Assembly: GCA_902579395.1 (NCBI GenBank)
Contig: CACHGK010000005.1
Span: 28,481-92,480, forward strand
Origin: an uncultured Alphaproteobacteria bacterium
Lineage (GTDB): Bacteria; Pseudomonadota; Alphaproteobacteria; Methylaequorales; Methylaequoraceae
Length of the DNA: 64,000 nucleotides
Reading direction: 5' to 3'
Every line of letters starts with the position of its first letter. The stretch's first letter is position 1. The notes under the pieces are model-generated. The model was not told where the DNA came from and ran no database searches. It saw only the letters and a program-made list of their open reading frames with translations. Both the position numbers and the translations under genes were made by a program. Below, one piece after another: positions 21,478 through 30,395 of the stretch.

Positions 21478-21526
21478 ATAATTTTAGGTTAACATTTACT
21501 AAAATTTATTTATAGTAAGTAAAATA

Positions 21527-22795
21527 ATGAGATCAAATAAATTTTTTTATAAACTTTTTATTCTTATTGTTTTTCTTTCGTTTTATTCAGAGTCAAGGGA
21601 ACTTTCTATCAAACAACTTGAAGAAAGAAAACAGTCCGATTTGGAAAGGCTTAAAGAAAGAGAAAAAAAAGGGAAAAAAAAATTCTCAAAAGAAATTTCT
21701 ATTTCTTCAACACTAATTTTTTTAAGTAAAGAAAGAAAAAACCCCCCTGTTCTTTCAAACCTTGACCCTATTTTAGATGATGAGGGTTTTTATGGTGTGA
21801 AGTTAGCTATAGATGACAATCTAACGACAGGAAGATTTGTAGGTCATGATTATAAATCAGAGTTTCACAGAGTAATGCTTAATGAAAACTTAGTTGAGGA
21901 ATTTGAAAAGTTAATAAAGGCAGGAAATAAGTTTTTTATTGTAGATTTGAACGAAGAAGAAATACAATCTCTTTTTGAAATACCAGGTTCAAGAGATGTT
22001 TTAATAATTAATGTAAGGTCAAAATCAGATTCATTAAGAAATGAAAATTGTAAAGATAACCTTTTGCATATACCTCCAAGCTATTCAATTCTGTCAGATG
22101 CATTAACCCAATATTTGGTTAAAAAAAAATGGAATAAGTGGTTCCTAGTTACTGGACCCGATCAAAATGATAAGAAATATTCTGAAGCACTAAAAAAATC
22201 AGCAAAGAAATTTAACATAAAAATTAAAAAAGAAAAAGTATGGGATTTTACAGCCGATTTGAGGAGAACAGCTGGGAAGGAGGTACCAATTTTTACTAAA
22301 GGTGAAAAATATGACGTTTTAGTAGTTGCTGACGAAAAAGGAGAATTTGGTGAATACTTATCATACAGAACCTGGGATCCAAGACCGATTGTAGGAACTC
22401 AAGGTTTGAAACCCACATCTTGGCACAGAACCCATGAACAGTGGGGGGCAACACAAATGCAAAATAGATTTAGAAGAGAAAGTGGAAGATGGATGACAGA
22501 GGTAGATTATCATTCTTGGACTGCAGTAAGATCAATTGGTGAGGCTATTACTAGAACTAATAGTAATGACGTAAACGATGTTAAAAAATATTTGTTAGGA
22601 GATAAATTTGGTTTAGGAGCGTACAAAGGAGTAAAAGTTTCATTTAGGTCATGGAATGGTCAACTAAGACAGCCAGTTTTGTTGGCAGCCCCAAGATCAA
22701 TGGTCTCAGTATCTCCTCAGGAAGGTTATATTCATCCAAAAAGTGAATTAGACACAATGGGTAAAGATAAGCCTGAATCTACTTGTAAATTTTAA
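21527..22795 (+). CDS. PQQ-associated ABC transporter substrate-binding protein
   Basis: Periplasmic binding fold; DPRPIVGTQGLKPTSWHRTHEQWGATQMQNRF; followed by beta-propeller, ATPase and permease as in quinoprotein clusters. Confidence 0.85.
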   Translation: MRSNKFFYKLFILIVFLSFYSESRELSIKQLEERKQSDLERLKEREKKGKKKFSKEISISSTLIFLSKERKNPPVLSNLDPILDDEGFYGVKLAIDDNLTTGRFVGHDYKSEFHRVMLNENLVEEFEKLIKAGNKFFIVDLNEEEIQSLFEIPGSRDVLIINVRSKSDSLRNENCKDNLLHIPPSYSILSDALTQYLVKKKWNKWFLVTGPDQNDKKYSEALKKSAKKFNIKIKKEKVWDFTADLRRTAGKEVPIFTKGEKYDVLVVADEKGEFGEYLSYRTWDPRPIVGTQGLKPTSWHRTHEQWGATQMQNRFRRESGRWMTEVDYHSWTAVRSIGEAITRTNSNDVNDVKKYLLGDKFGLGAYKGVKVSFRSWNGQLRQPVLLAAPRSMVSVSPQEGYIHPKSELDTMGKDKPESTCKF

Positions 22796-22816
22796 AAATT
22801 TAAATACATTAAAATA

Positions 22817-23782
22817 ATGATTAATATTATTTTGTACTTATTTTTAGTATTCTTTGTTAAAGATTCCTTTGCCAACCTAGCCTATATTACCAATGAAAAA
22901 GATAATACTGTTAGTATTGTTGATATAAATAAAAAGAAAGTCATAAAAACAGTTGAAGTAGGGCAAAGACCTAGAGGCATTATAATGTCCAAAGATGGAA
23001 AACTTGTCTTAATTTGTGCATCTGATGACGATAGAGTAGAAGTGAGGGAAGCTGAAACACTAAAACTGAAATACTATTTACCATCTGGACCTGACCCAGA
23101 ATTATTTATTTTATCACCAGAAGACGATATTCTTTACATTGCTAATGAAGATGATGCAATGGTTACAGTTGTAGATATGAATGACAAAATGATAATTGAT
23201 GATATACCTGTAGGTGTGGAACCGGAAGGAATGGGGTTAACGAATAATGGGAAAGTTTTAGTTAATACATCTGAAACAACCAATATGGCACATTTTATTG
23301 ATACCGACACCCTAGACATTACGGAAAATGTTCTTGTTGATGCCAGACCAAGAGTCGCAATGTTCACACCTGATGATAAAGAGGTTTGGGTTTCAGCTGA
23401 GATAGGTGGAACAGTTAAAGTAATAAACCCTGTGTCTAAAGAGGTAACACACACAATTGGCTTTGAAATTCCAGGTGTTAATGAGGAAAGTATTCAGCCT
23501 GTTGGAGTAAGACATACAAATGATGGAAGGTACACGTTTGTTGCTTTAGGACCTGCAAACAGGATTGCAGTCATTGATCAAAAGACAAAAAAAATACTTA
23601 AGTATTTATTAGTAGGACAAAGGGTTTGGCAAATGGCTTTAACACCCGATGAAAAAACATTACTAAGTACAAATGGTGTTAGCAATGATGTATCTATAAT
23701 TGATGTTGATAAACTTAAAGTTCAAAAATCACTTAAGGTTGGTCGTTTTCCTTGGGGTGTTGTAATAAGTCCAGAATCTTAA
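22817..23782 (+). CDS. PQQ-dependent catabolism-associated beta-propeller (YVTN-type) protein
   Basis: Signal peptide then repeats of NEKDNTVSIVDINKKKVIKTVEVGQRPRG. Confidence 0.88.
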   Translation: MINIILYLFLVFFVKDSFANLAYITNEKDNTVSIVDINKKKVIKTVEVGQRPRGIIMSKDGKLVLICASDDDRVEVREAETLKLKYYLPSGPDPELFILSPEDDILYIANEDDAMVTVVDMNDKMIIDDIPVGVEPEGMGLTNNGKVLVNTSETTNMAHFIDTDTLDITENVLVDARPRVAMFTPDDKEVWVSAEIGGTVKVINPVSKEVTHTIGFEIPGVNEESIQPVGVRHTNDGRYTFVALGPANRIAVIDQKTKKILKYLLVGQRVWQMALTPDEKTLLSTNGVSNDVSIIDVDKLKVQKSLKVGRFPWGVVISPES

Positions 23783-23807
23783 AATTTAAGTTTTAAAATT
23801 AACCCCT

Positions 23808-24539
23808 ATGAGTTCTGCTCTTGAAATCAAAAATGTTACACATAAGTTTGGTAAATTTAGAGCATTAAATAACGTAAGCGTATCTATAAACGTAGGTGAT
23901 TTTACCGTTCTACTTGGTCTTAATGGAGCTGGTAAAACCACTCTTTATTCTTTAATAACAAGGCTTTATAATAATAATACAGGTTCAATAAAAATACACA
24001 ATTTTAATGTTAGGGAAGATTCATCTAATGCCCTTAAAAGAATTGGTGTTGTTTTCCAGCAGCCAACTTTGGATTTAGATCTTAGTGTAGAAGAAAATCT
24101 TTATTATCATGCCTCTTTGCATGGAATAAGCACAGCTGATGCTAAGCTAAGAATAAATGAGGAAATTGGAAGAATTAATTTAATTGAAAAATTAAAGAAT
24201 AAAGTTCGTTCACTTTCTGGAGGTCAAAGAAGAAGAGTTGAGATTGCAAGATCCCTTCTTCATAAACCTAAATTATTGCTTTTAGATGAACCTACAGTAG
24301 GATTAGATATTGGATCAAGACAAATGATACTTAAACACGTCAAATTACTTTGTAAAAAAGGGGAATTAGCAGTATTATGGGCAACACATTTGATCGATGA
24401 AATAGATAAAGGCGAAAAAGTTATTGTAATTGACAAAGGTCAAATACTTGAATCAGGTGATGTTACAAAAATAATTAAAAAAACAAGACAAAAAACTATA
24501 AGAGATGCCTTTAATAAACTAGTAGGTATTAAGATATGA
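23808..24539 (+). CDS. ABC transporter ATP-binding protein (PQQ-associated)
   Basis: LNGAGKTTL, LSGGQRRRVEIARSLLHKPKLLLLDEPT. Confidence 0.93.
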   Translation: MSSALEIKNVTHKFGKFRALNNVSVSINVGDFTVLLGLNGAGKTTLYSLITRLYNNNTGSIKIHNFNVREDSSNALKRIGVVFQQPTLDLDLSVEENLYYHASLHGISTADAKLRINEEIGRINLIEKLKNKVRSLSGGQRRRVEIARSLLHKPKLLLLDEPTVGLDIGSRQMILKHVKLLCKKGELAVLWATHLIDEIDKGEKVIVIDKGQILESGDVTKIIKKTRQKTIRDAFNKLVGIKI

Positions 24540-25339
24540 GTCCTATAATTTACTTTAGGTGTTTTAGAGGAATAGTTTTAAGAGAAGCGTTGAGATTCGT
24601 TCACCAAAAGGAGAGATTTTTTTCTGCTTTAGTAAGACCATTGGTTTGGCTAGGAATTTTTGCAGCAGGTTTTAGATCAGTTTTAGGGGTTGCAATAATA
24701 CCCCCGTATGAGACTTATATTCCCTATGAGGTTTACATTGCGCCTGGTCTTATTGCAATGATACAACTATTTAATGGAATGCAAAGTTCATTATCTATGG
24801 TTTATGACAGAGAAATGGGGAGTATGAAAACTATGCTGGTTAGTCCTATTCCTAGGTGGTTTTTGTTAATATCAAAATTACTAGCTGGCGTTTTTGTATC
24901 TATTTTGCAGGTGTATGCCTTCTTAATTATTGCTTCATTTTGGGATATTATACCTCCAATAACCGGTTATTTTACAATACTTCCGGCCTTAGTAATTTCT
25001 GGTTTAATGTTGGGTTCTTTAGGAATGTTTCTCTCTTCAGCAATCAAACAACTTGAAAATTTTGCTGGGGTAATGAATTTTGTTATTTTTCCAATGTTTT
25101 TTGCCTCCTCTGCTCTTTATCCATTATGGAAAATTGAAGAAACAAGTGAATGGTTGTACTATATTTGCTTTTATAACCCTTTCACTTATGCTGTTGAATG
25201 CATAAGATTTTCTCTATATTCTCAATTTAATTTGGAATATGGTTTAGGTATATTAATTTTTAGTGTTATATTTCTTATTTTGTCAATTTTAGGGTATGAT
25301 CCTGCAAGGGGATCGTTACAGAAAAAAGGAGGAAAATAA
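24536..25339 (+). CDS. ABC-2 type permease (PQQ-associated)
   Basis: LVRPLVWLGIFAAGFRSVLG, YEVYIAPGLIAMIQLFNGMQS; overlaps ATPase gene. Confidence 0.9.
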   Translation: MSPIIYFRCFRGIVLREALRFVHQKERFFSALVRPLVWLGIFAAGFRSVLGVAIIPPYETYIPYEVYIAPGLIAMIQLFNGMQSSLSMVYDREMGSMKTMLVSPIPRWFLLISKLLAGVFVSILQVYAFLIIASFWDIIPPITGYFTILPALVISGLMLGSLGMFLSSAIKQLENFAGVMNFVIFPMFFASSALYPLWKIEETSEWLYYICFYNPFTYAVECIRFSLYSQFNLEYGLGILIFSVIFLILSILGYDPARGSLQKKGGK

Positions 25340-25343
25340 AACT

Positions 25344-25760
25344 ATGAAATTTTTGTTAATGTTATTATTTTTATTTCACTTTGCAGATAATGTGAATGCA
25401 GAAGGAGACCTATCTATTAGATCAAAGAAATTAGTTTTAAACCTAGGTTCAGATAAAAGTGATTATGACATGTCACAAAAGATTTTTCACATGGAAACAG
25501 GAAAAGCTTACAGACTTGAAATTACGAGCATGGGTTTCAAAGAATACGAGTTGGAAGCTGAAGAGTTTTTTAGAAACATCTGGATCCGTTCAATTGAAAT
25601 TGAAGGTGTTGAAATTGATGCCCCAATATTAAATGAAATCGAATTTGAGAGGGAAGGCGAGATTGAAATAAAGTTTGTACCAATAAGGCCGGGTGAATAT
25701 GATTTTGAAATTGAAAGATTACAAAGTAAAGGAATGGTTGGTAAATTTATTGTTAAATAA
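25344..25760 (+). CDS. secreted cupredoxin-like protein lacking recognisable Cu ligands
   Basis: Signal peptide; start placed at MKFLLMLLFLFHF rather than 25296; C-term ..IERLQSKGMVGKFIVK resembles cupredoxin end without Cys/His. Confidence 0.65.
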   Translation: MKFLLMLLFLFHFADNVNAEGDLSIRSKKLVLNLGSDKSDYDMSQKIFHMETGKAYRLEITSMGFKEYELEAEEFFRNIWIRSIEIEGVEIDAPILNEIEFEREGEIEIKFVPIRPGEYDFEIERLQSKGMVGKFIVK

Positions 25761-25775
25761 TCAAAAGGAGGAAAT

Positions 25776-26420
25776 ATGAAGTGTATTAATATTTTAATTT
25801 GGGTTATAACTTTTGTTATAACAATTGATTGTTCCATGGCTGCGCCGCCTGAAAAGCCACCAAAAAAATGGCCATGTGATCAAGTGTACAATCCTAAATT
25901 AAATTTAAGTTCAATTTGGCAGGGACCAGAAATAGAACAGGCACTCAAAGATTGGTGGAAAAATGATGATGTTATCAAATATGTAAATATCTTATCCAAT
26001 CCGGTTTTAAAAGAAGAAGATGGGGTGCCAATTATTGAGGAATTTGCAAAAAAATATACTTATTTTGGTATTCTTAAAAAATCAGAGCAAAAAGAAATGT
26101 TAGTTTACTTATTTGCTGGTCTTTATCAAAAAGCAAAAGATAGAAGAAATAGACAGTATACTGGTATTATAAAGTTCGTAGATCGTCAAGAAAGTTTGCG
26201 AAAGGCAATTGGAGATTCGTCAAAGTTAATAAGAAAGTATCGAAAAGAAAAAGTAAATATAAAAGACAAAAAATTTCTTGATGCAAATGCAAAGTTAGAA
26301 TGGAATACAAGAGTGTTTGACCAAAGAACTAGGTTGACTGAGTATGTTTGTGAGGAACCTGTATTTAATACTCAAAGATTAGGTTATCAAGCGAGAAAAA
26401 TTCTTTCTTATATTAATTAA
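25776..26420 (+). CDS. uncharacterised secreted protein between PQQ-ABC genes and pqqA
   Basis: Signal peptide; SSIWQGPEIEQALKDWWKNDDVIKYV...; SD AAGGAGG upstream; family not recognised. Confidence 0.65.
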   Translation: MKCINILIWVITFVITIDCSMAAPPEKPPKKWPCDQVYNPKLNLSSIWQGPEIEQALKDWWKNDDVIKYVNILSNPVLKEEDGVPIIEEFAKKYTYFGILKKSEQKEMLVYLFAGLYQKAKDRRNRQYTGIIKFVDRQESLRKAIGDSSKLIRKYRKEKVNIKDKKFLDANAKLEWNTRVFDQRTRLTEYVCEEPVFNTQRLGYQARKILSYIN

Positions 26421-26503
26421 CCATCGGTAAAATGGTAATTTTAATGAATCCTGAATGAATAAAAAAATCAGGTTATCTTAATAAATGTTAAGTATAAATA
26501 TCA

Positions 26504-26521
26504 TAGCCCGCGGTTGGGCTA
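26504..26521 (+). promoter_or_regulatory. GC-rich hairpin in pqqA leader
   Basis: TAGCCC-GCGGTT-GGGCTA inverted repeat 30 nt upstream of pqqA start. Confidence 0.55.
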
Positions 26522-26551
26522 ATTAATCTAAACCATAAAAAGGAGTAAATT

Positions 26552-26629
26552 ATGGCTTGGACAAAACCAATGATTTCTGAGATCTCTGTAGGTCTAGAAA
26601 TCAATTCATACGCTTGCGCTGAGAAGTAA
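26552..26629 (+). CDS. pqqA: PQQ precursor peptide PqqA (25 aa)
   Basis: MAWTKPMISEISVGLEINSYACAEK, conserved E-x3-Y; AAAGGAG SD; not in ORF track. Confidence 0.96.
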   Translation: MAWTKPMISEISVGLEINSYACAEK

Positions 26630-26648
26630 TTCTAGCAAATAGCAACTG

Positions 26649-26678
26649 GCCCCTTAGGTCTAATTTGATTTAAGGGGC
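26649..26678 (+). promoter_or_regulatory. pqqA-pqqB intergenic hairpin (transcript attenuation/stabilisation candidate)
   Basis: GCCCCTTA ... TAAGGGGC 8-bp perfect stem, 14-nt loop, no T-run after it. Confidence 0.6.
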
Positions 26679-26682
26679 ACGT

Positions 26683-27627
26683 TTGAGGGTGAGGATGTTA
26701 AAAATTTTAGTATTAGGTTCAGCTGCTGGTGGAGGTTCTCCGCAATGGAATTGTAACAGCGAAGTAAGTAAAGCTGTAAGAGAAAGAAAAAATGGTGCAT
26801 CACCTAGAACACAATCCTCAATTGCAGTAACTTCTAATGATATTAATTGGTTTTTATTTAATGCCTCGCCGGATTTAGGCTCACAAATTCTTAATAATGA
26901 ACAGATGCATCCAAAAAAAGATTTAAGACATAGTCCAATAAGTGGTGTGGTGCTTACAAATGGTGATGTAGATCACGTAGCAGGATTATTAACTTTAAGG
27001 GAGAGACAGAATCTTTCCGTTTACGCACATAAAAGGGTTCACTCAGTTTTAAAATCTAACTCAATATTTAACGTTTTGAATCCAGAATATGTTGATAGAA
27101 GAGAGATGATGATGAATGAAAAATTTGAACTTATGGACAAAAAAGGTGATGGAGTTGGACTTGAAGTGGAAGCTTTTGAAGTACCAGGTAAGATTGCACT
27201 TTGGCTGGAAGATGAGTCTAAGGGCAAAGATTTTGGAACCCAAGCTGGGGATACTATAGGTCTTAGAATTTCTTCAAAAGAAGCTGGAGAATCTTTTTAT
27301 TATATCCCGGCATGTGCAAGGATGACAGATGATCTAGCTAATAGAATTGAGGGCTCTAAAGTGGTTTTATTCGACGGAACTTTATGGCAAAATGACGAAA
27401 TGGCTTCAAGTAGAGTAGGAGAAAAAACTGGACAAAGAATGGGGCACATGAACAACTCAGGAAATGACGGTTCTATTGAGGCGTTTAAAGATTTAGGTGT
27501 AAAAAGAAAGATTTTTATCCATATTAATACTACAAATCCTATTTTGTTAGAAGATTCAGATGAGAGGAAAATAGTTGAAGAAAATGGATGGGAAGTAAGT
27601 TATGATGGAATGGAGATTGAAGTATGA
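26683..27627 (+). CDS. pqqB: PqqB, pyrroloquinoline quinone biosynthesis (start may be 26695)
   Basis: LKILVLGSAAGGGSPQWNCNS, TNGDVDHVAGLL. Confidence 0.96.
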   Translation: MRVRMLKILVLGSAAGGGSPQWNCNSEVSKAVRERKNGASPRTQSSIAVTSNDINWFLFNASPDLGSQILNNEQMHPKKDLRHSPISGVVLTNGDVDHVAGLLTLRERQNLSVYAHKRVHSVLKSNSIFNVLNPEYVDRREMMMNEKFELMDKKGDGVGLEVEAFEVPGKIALWLEDESKGKDFGTQAGDTIGLRISSKEAGESFYYIPACARMTDDLANRIEGSKVVLFDGTLWQNDEMASSRVGEKTGQRMGHMNNSGNDGSIEAFKDLGVKRKIFIHINTTNPILLEDSDERKIVEENGWEVSYDGMEIEV

Positions 27628-28406
27628 GTAATTTAGCAGAAAACCAAATTAAAACAGATTCTTTAATGACAAAAAGTCAGTTTGAACAAAGACTTAGAGA
27701 TATTGGTGCACAAAGATATCATGATAACTGTAAGTTCCATCACTTATTGCATTCTGGAAAACTTAATAAAGGTCAGGTACAAGCATGGGCCATAAACAGA
27801 TATTATTATCAAATAAATATTTCCATAAAAGATTCGGCATTAATGTCTAGGATTAAAGATCCATCACTGAGAAGAATATGGATAAAAAGAATTTTAGATC
27901 ATGATGGAAGAAAAGGTGATGAAGGTGGTATTGAGAGATGGTATAAATTAACAGATGGACTTAATCTAGATAGGGAATATATAAAATCAACTAATGGAGT
28001 CTTACCTGCCACGAAGTTTGCCGTAGATGCATATGTTAATTTTGTGAAAGAAAAATCTTTATTAGAGGGTGTAACCTCATCGCTTACTGAACTCTTTGCC
28101 CCAAAAATTCATAAAGAAAGAATTGTTGGTATGCTTGAAAATTATGATTTTATCAATGATATAACTATGGCTTATTTTAAAAAAAGAGTTGATCAAGCAA
28201 CTGATGATGCCGATTTCGTTCTAGATTATGCACTTAAGAATGCAAAAACAAGGGAGGAACAAGAATCAGTCTGTAGTGCACTTAAGTTCAAAACAGACGT
28301 TTTATGGGTAATGCAGGATGCCTTATACCACTCATACATCAACGGTCACATCCCTCCAGGAGCATTCTTACCAGAGGATTTTGATGACAGATATATTGAA
28401 GATTAA
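27624..28406 (+). CDS. pqqC: pyrroloquinoline-quinone synthase PqqC
   Basis: RYHDNCKFHHLLHSGKLNKGQVQAWAINRYYYQ. Confidence 0.96.
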   Translation: MSNLAENQIKTDSLMTKSQFEQRLRDIGAQRYHDNCKFHHLLHSGKLNKGQVQAWAINRYYYQINISIKDSALMSRIKDPSLRRIWIKRILDHDGRKGDEGGIERWYKLTDGLNLDREYIKSTNGVLPATKFAVDAYVNFVKEKSLLEGVTSSLTELFAPKIHKERIVGMLENYDFINDITMAYFKKRVDQATDDADFVLDYALKNAKTREEQESVCSALKFKTDVLWVMQDALYHSYINGHIPPGAFLPEDFDDRYIED

Positions 28407-28677
28407 TGATAAAACTATTCCCAAATTTCCAAAGCACGTTAGATTTAGACATAATAAAGCAAGGGACGAATGGGTTGTTCTGGCACCTGAAAGGCTTGTC
28501 AAACTTGATCCAATTGCGGTGGAAATTTTGCAGTTGGTTGATGGAGAAAGAGAAGTGAAAATTATAGCCTCTCTATTAAGTAAAAAATTCAATGCACCTG
28601 AGGAAACGATTTTAGTTGATATTATAGAGATGCTTCAAAATCTTTCAGATAAAGGATTCATAGAAGAAAATGGATGA
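28384..28677 (+). CDS. pqqD: PQQ peptide chaperone PqqD
   Basis: MTDILKINDKTIPKFPKHVRFRHNKARDEWVVLAPERLVKLDPIAVEIL; start re-assigned from track 28318. Confidence 0.92.
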   Translation: MTDILKINDKTIPKFPKHVRFRHNKARDEWVVLAPERLVKLDPIAVEILQLVDGEREVKIIASLLSKKFNAPEETILVDIIEMLQNLSDKGFIEENG

Positions 28678-29815
28678 CGTAAAAGAAAAAAAATTAAAAA
28701 CTGCCTCCGAACATGGAATTCAAGCTCCGTTGGCTCTCTTGGCTGAACTATCACATAGATGCCCTCTTCAGTGTCCATATTGTTCAAATCCTGTGCAGCT
28801 TGAGAAAAAAACAGGAGAGTTAACTACTGACGAATGGAAATCAGTTGTGGATCAAGCAGTTGAGATGGGAATGCATCAAATTCATTTATCAGGAGGAGAA
28901 CCAACAGTAAGACATGATCTTGAAGATATTGTGGAGCATTGCACTAAACAAGGTCTGTACACAAATCTAATAACTTCTGGAGTTTTACTAAATCCAGATA
29001 GATTGAGGAAGTTAGAGTCTCTTGGTCTCGAGCATGTGCAACTTTCGTTTCAAGATACCGAAAAAGAAAATGCGGACAGAATTGGGGGTTTTAAGGGTGG
29101 TCACGAAAAAAAACTTGAAGTCGCTAAATGGGTGCGAGATGTTGAGTTGCCACTTACATGTAATTGCGTGGTTCACAGACAAAATATTGATAACCTAGAA
29201 AATTTTATTCAAATGGCATTAGATCTCGATGCTGAAAGAGTTGAAATAGCTCAGGTTCAATATTACGGATGGGCTTTGAAAAATAGAGCAGCATTTATTC
29301 CAACTCCTGAGCAACTTGATCATGCTACAGAAATTGTAGAGAAGGCAAGAGTTGATTTAAAAGGAAAACTAGTGATCGATTATGTTATTCCAGATTATTA
29401 TGCTAAACACCCAAAAAATTGTATGGGTGGATGGGGTAGACGTTTCCTTAACATGAATCCAAAAGGAGATGTCCTTCCTTGTCATGCTGCAGAGACAATT
29501 CCTCATCTTAAATTTGATAATGTTAGAGAGCACAGCTTGAAATGGATTTGGGAGAATTCTGAAGCATTTAACTTATATAGAGGAACTGACTGGATGCCTG
29601 AACCTTGTAAATCGTGTGATAGAAAGGAAATAGATTGGGGTGGATGCCGGTGCCAAGCAATGGCCTTAACAGGCGATGCTAAAAATACTGACCCTGCCTG
29701 TTCAATATCACCTCTTCACAGTGAAATTTTTTCTATGGCTGCTGAAGAGGCTAGAAGAGCCCCCCCAGAATTTATTTACAGAAGATATGGAGTAAGATTC
29801 AACTCACCAATATAA
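28670..29815 (+). CDS. pqqE: radical SAM enzyme PqqE
   Basis: ELSHRCPLQCPYCSNP, SPASM-type Cys cluster CKSCDRKEIDWGGCRCQA. Confidence 0.97.
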   Translation: MDDVKEKKLKTASEHGIQAPLALLAELSHRCPLQCPYCSNPVQLEKKTGELTTDEWKSVVDQAVEMGMHQIHLSGGEPTVRHDLEDIVEHCTKQGLYTNLITSGVLLNPDRLRKLESLGLEHVQLSFQDTEKENADRIGGFKGGHEKKLEVAKWVRDVELPLTCNCVVHRQNIDNLENFIQMALDLDAERVEIAQVQYYGWALKNRAAFIPTPEQLDHATEIVEKARVDLKGKLVIDYVIPDYYAKHPKNCMGGWGRRFLNMNPKGDVLPCHAAETIPHLKFDNVREHSLKWIWENSEAFNLYRGTDWMPEPCKSCDRKEIDWGGCRCQAMALTGDAKNTDPACSISPLHSEIFSMAAEEARRAPPEFIYRRYGVRFNSPI

Positions 29816-29913
29816 TGATTTTGGTTGATAGACATTATCAATTGTCATTGACAAATACTCTCTAAGTCATTAATTATTATCTATTATAAGAACTTTTTAT
29901 ATAAGGACATAAA

Positions 29914-30345
29914 ATGAAAAATTTTTTTTTAACTCTGTTTTTCTTATTGTTTTCTGGAAGTGCGTTTTCAGCAGATGTTACAATTGAGATGCTGAATAAA
30001 AACAAAGAGACAAAGAAGAGAATGGTTTATAGCCAAGAATTAGTAAAAATTGATGCCGGTAAGTCTATTGAGTGGGTTGCAACAGATAAAGGACATAATG
30101 TTGAGATGCTTGCTGGCCCGGATGGTTATGAACTCCCCAAGAAAACGAAACTTGGTGATAATGTTACCATTAAATTTTCTGTACCTGGAATTTATCTTTA
30201 TCAGTGTTCACCTCATGCAGCTATGGGTATGATTGGTATAGTGGTTGTAGGTGGAGATACATCTAATATGGCTGCTATCGAGTCAAAGAAAGTTACTGGT
30301 AGTAAGTCTAAAAAGAAAGTTAAAAAACTTTTAAGCGAAATATAA
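29914..30345 (+). CDS. pseudoazurin-like blue copper protein
   Basis: ATDKGHNVEML (His) and YLYQCSPHAAMGMIGIV (Cys, His, Met ligands); signal peptide. Confidence 0.88.
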   Translation: MKNFFLTLFFLLFSGSAFSADVTIEMLNKNKETKKRMVYSQELVKIDAGKSIEWVATDKGHNVEMLAGPDGYELPKKTKLGDNVTIKFSVPGIYLYQCSPHAAMGMIGIVVVGGDTSNMAAIESKKVTGSKSKKKVKKLLSEI

Positions 30346-30361
30346 TTTTTTTTTTAAATTT

Positions 30362-30393
30362 AAGGCTCATTATAAAATTTATAATTGAGCCTT
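30362..30393. terminator. bidirectional terminator between convergent cupredoxin gene and xoxJ
   Basis: AAGGCTCAttataaaatttataatTGAGCCTT with T-rich flank. Confidence 0.8.
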
Positions 30394-30395
30394 TT

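Noticed and set aside
21478-21526. SAM-II riboswitch upstream of metZ
   Set aside because: Only 49 nt separate metZ from the divergent ABC gene and no SAM-II pseudoknot-like pattern was visible
25508-25837. 109-aa minus-strand ORF
   Set aside because: Antisense to cupredoxin-like gene; Ser/Ile-rich shadow frame
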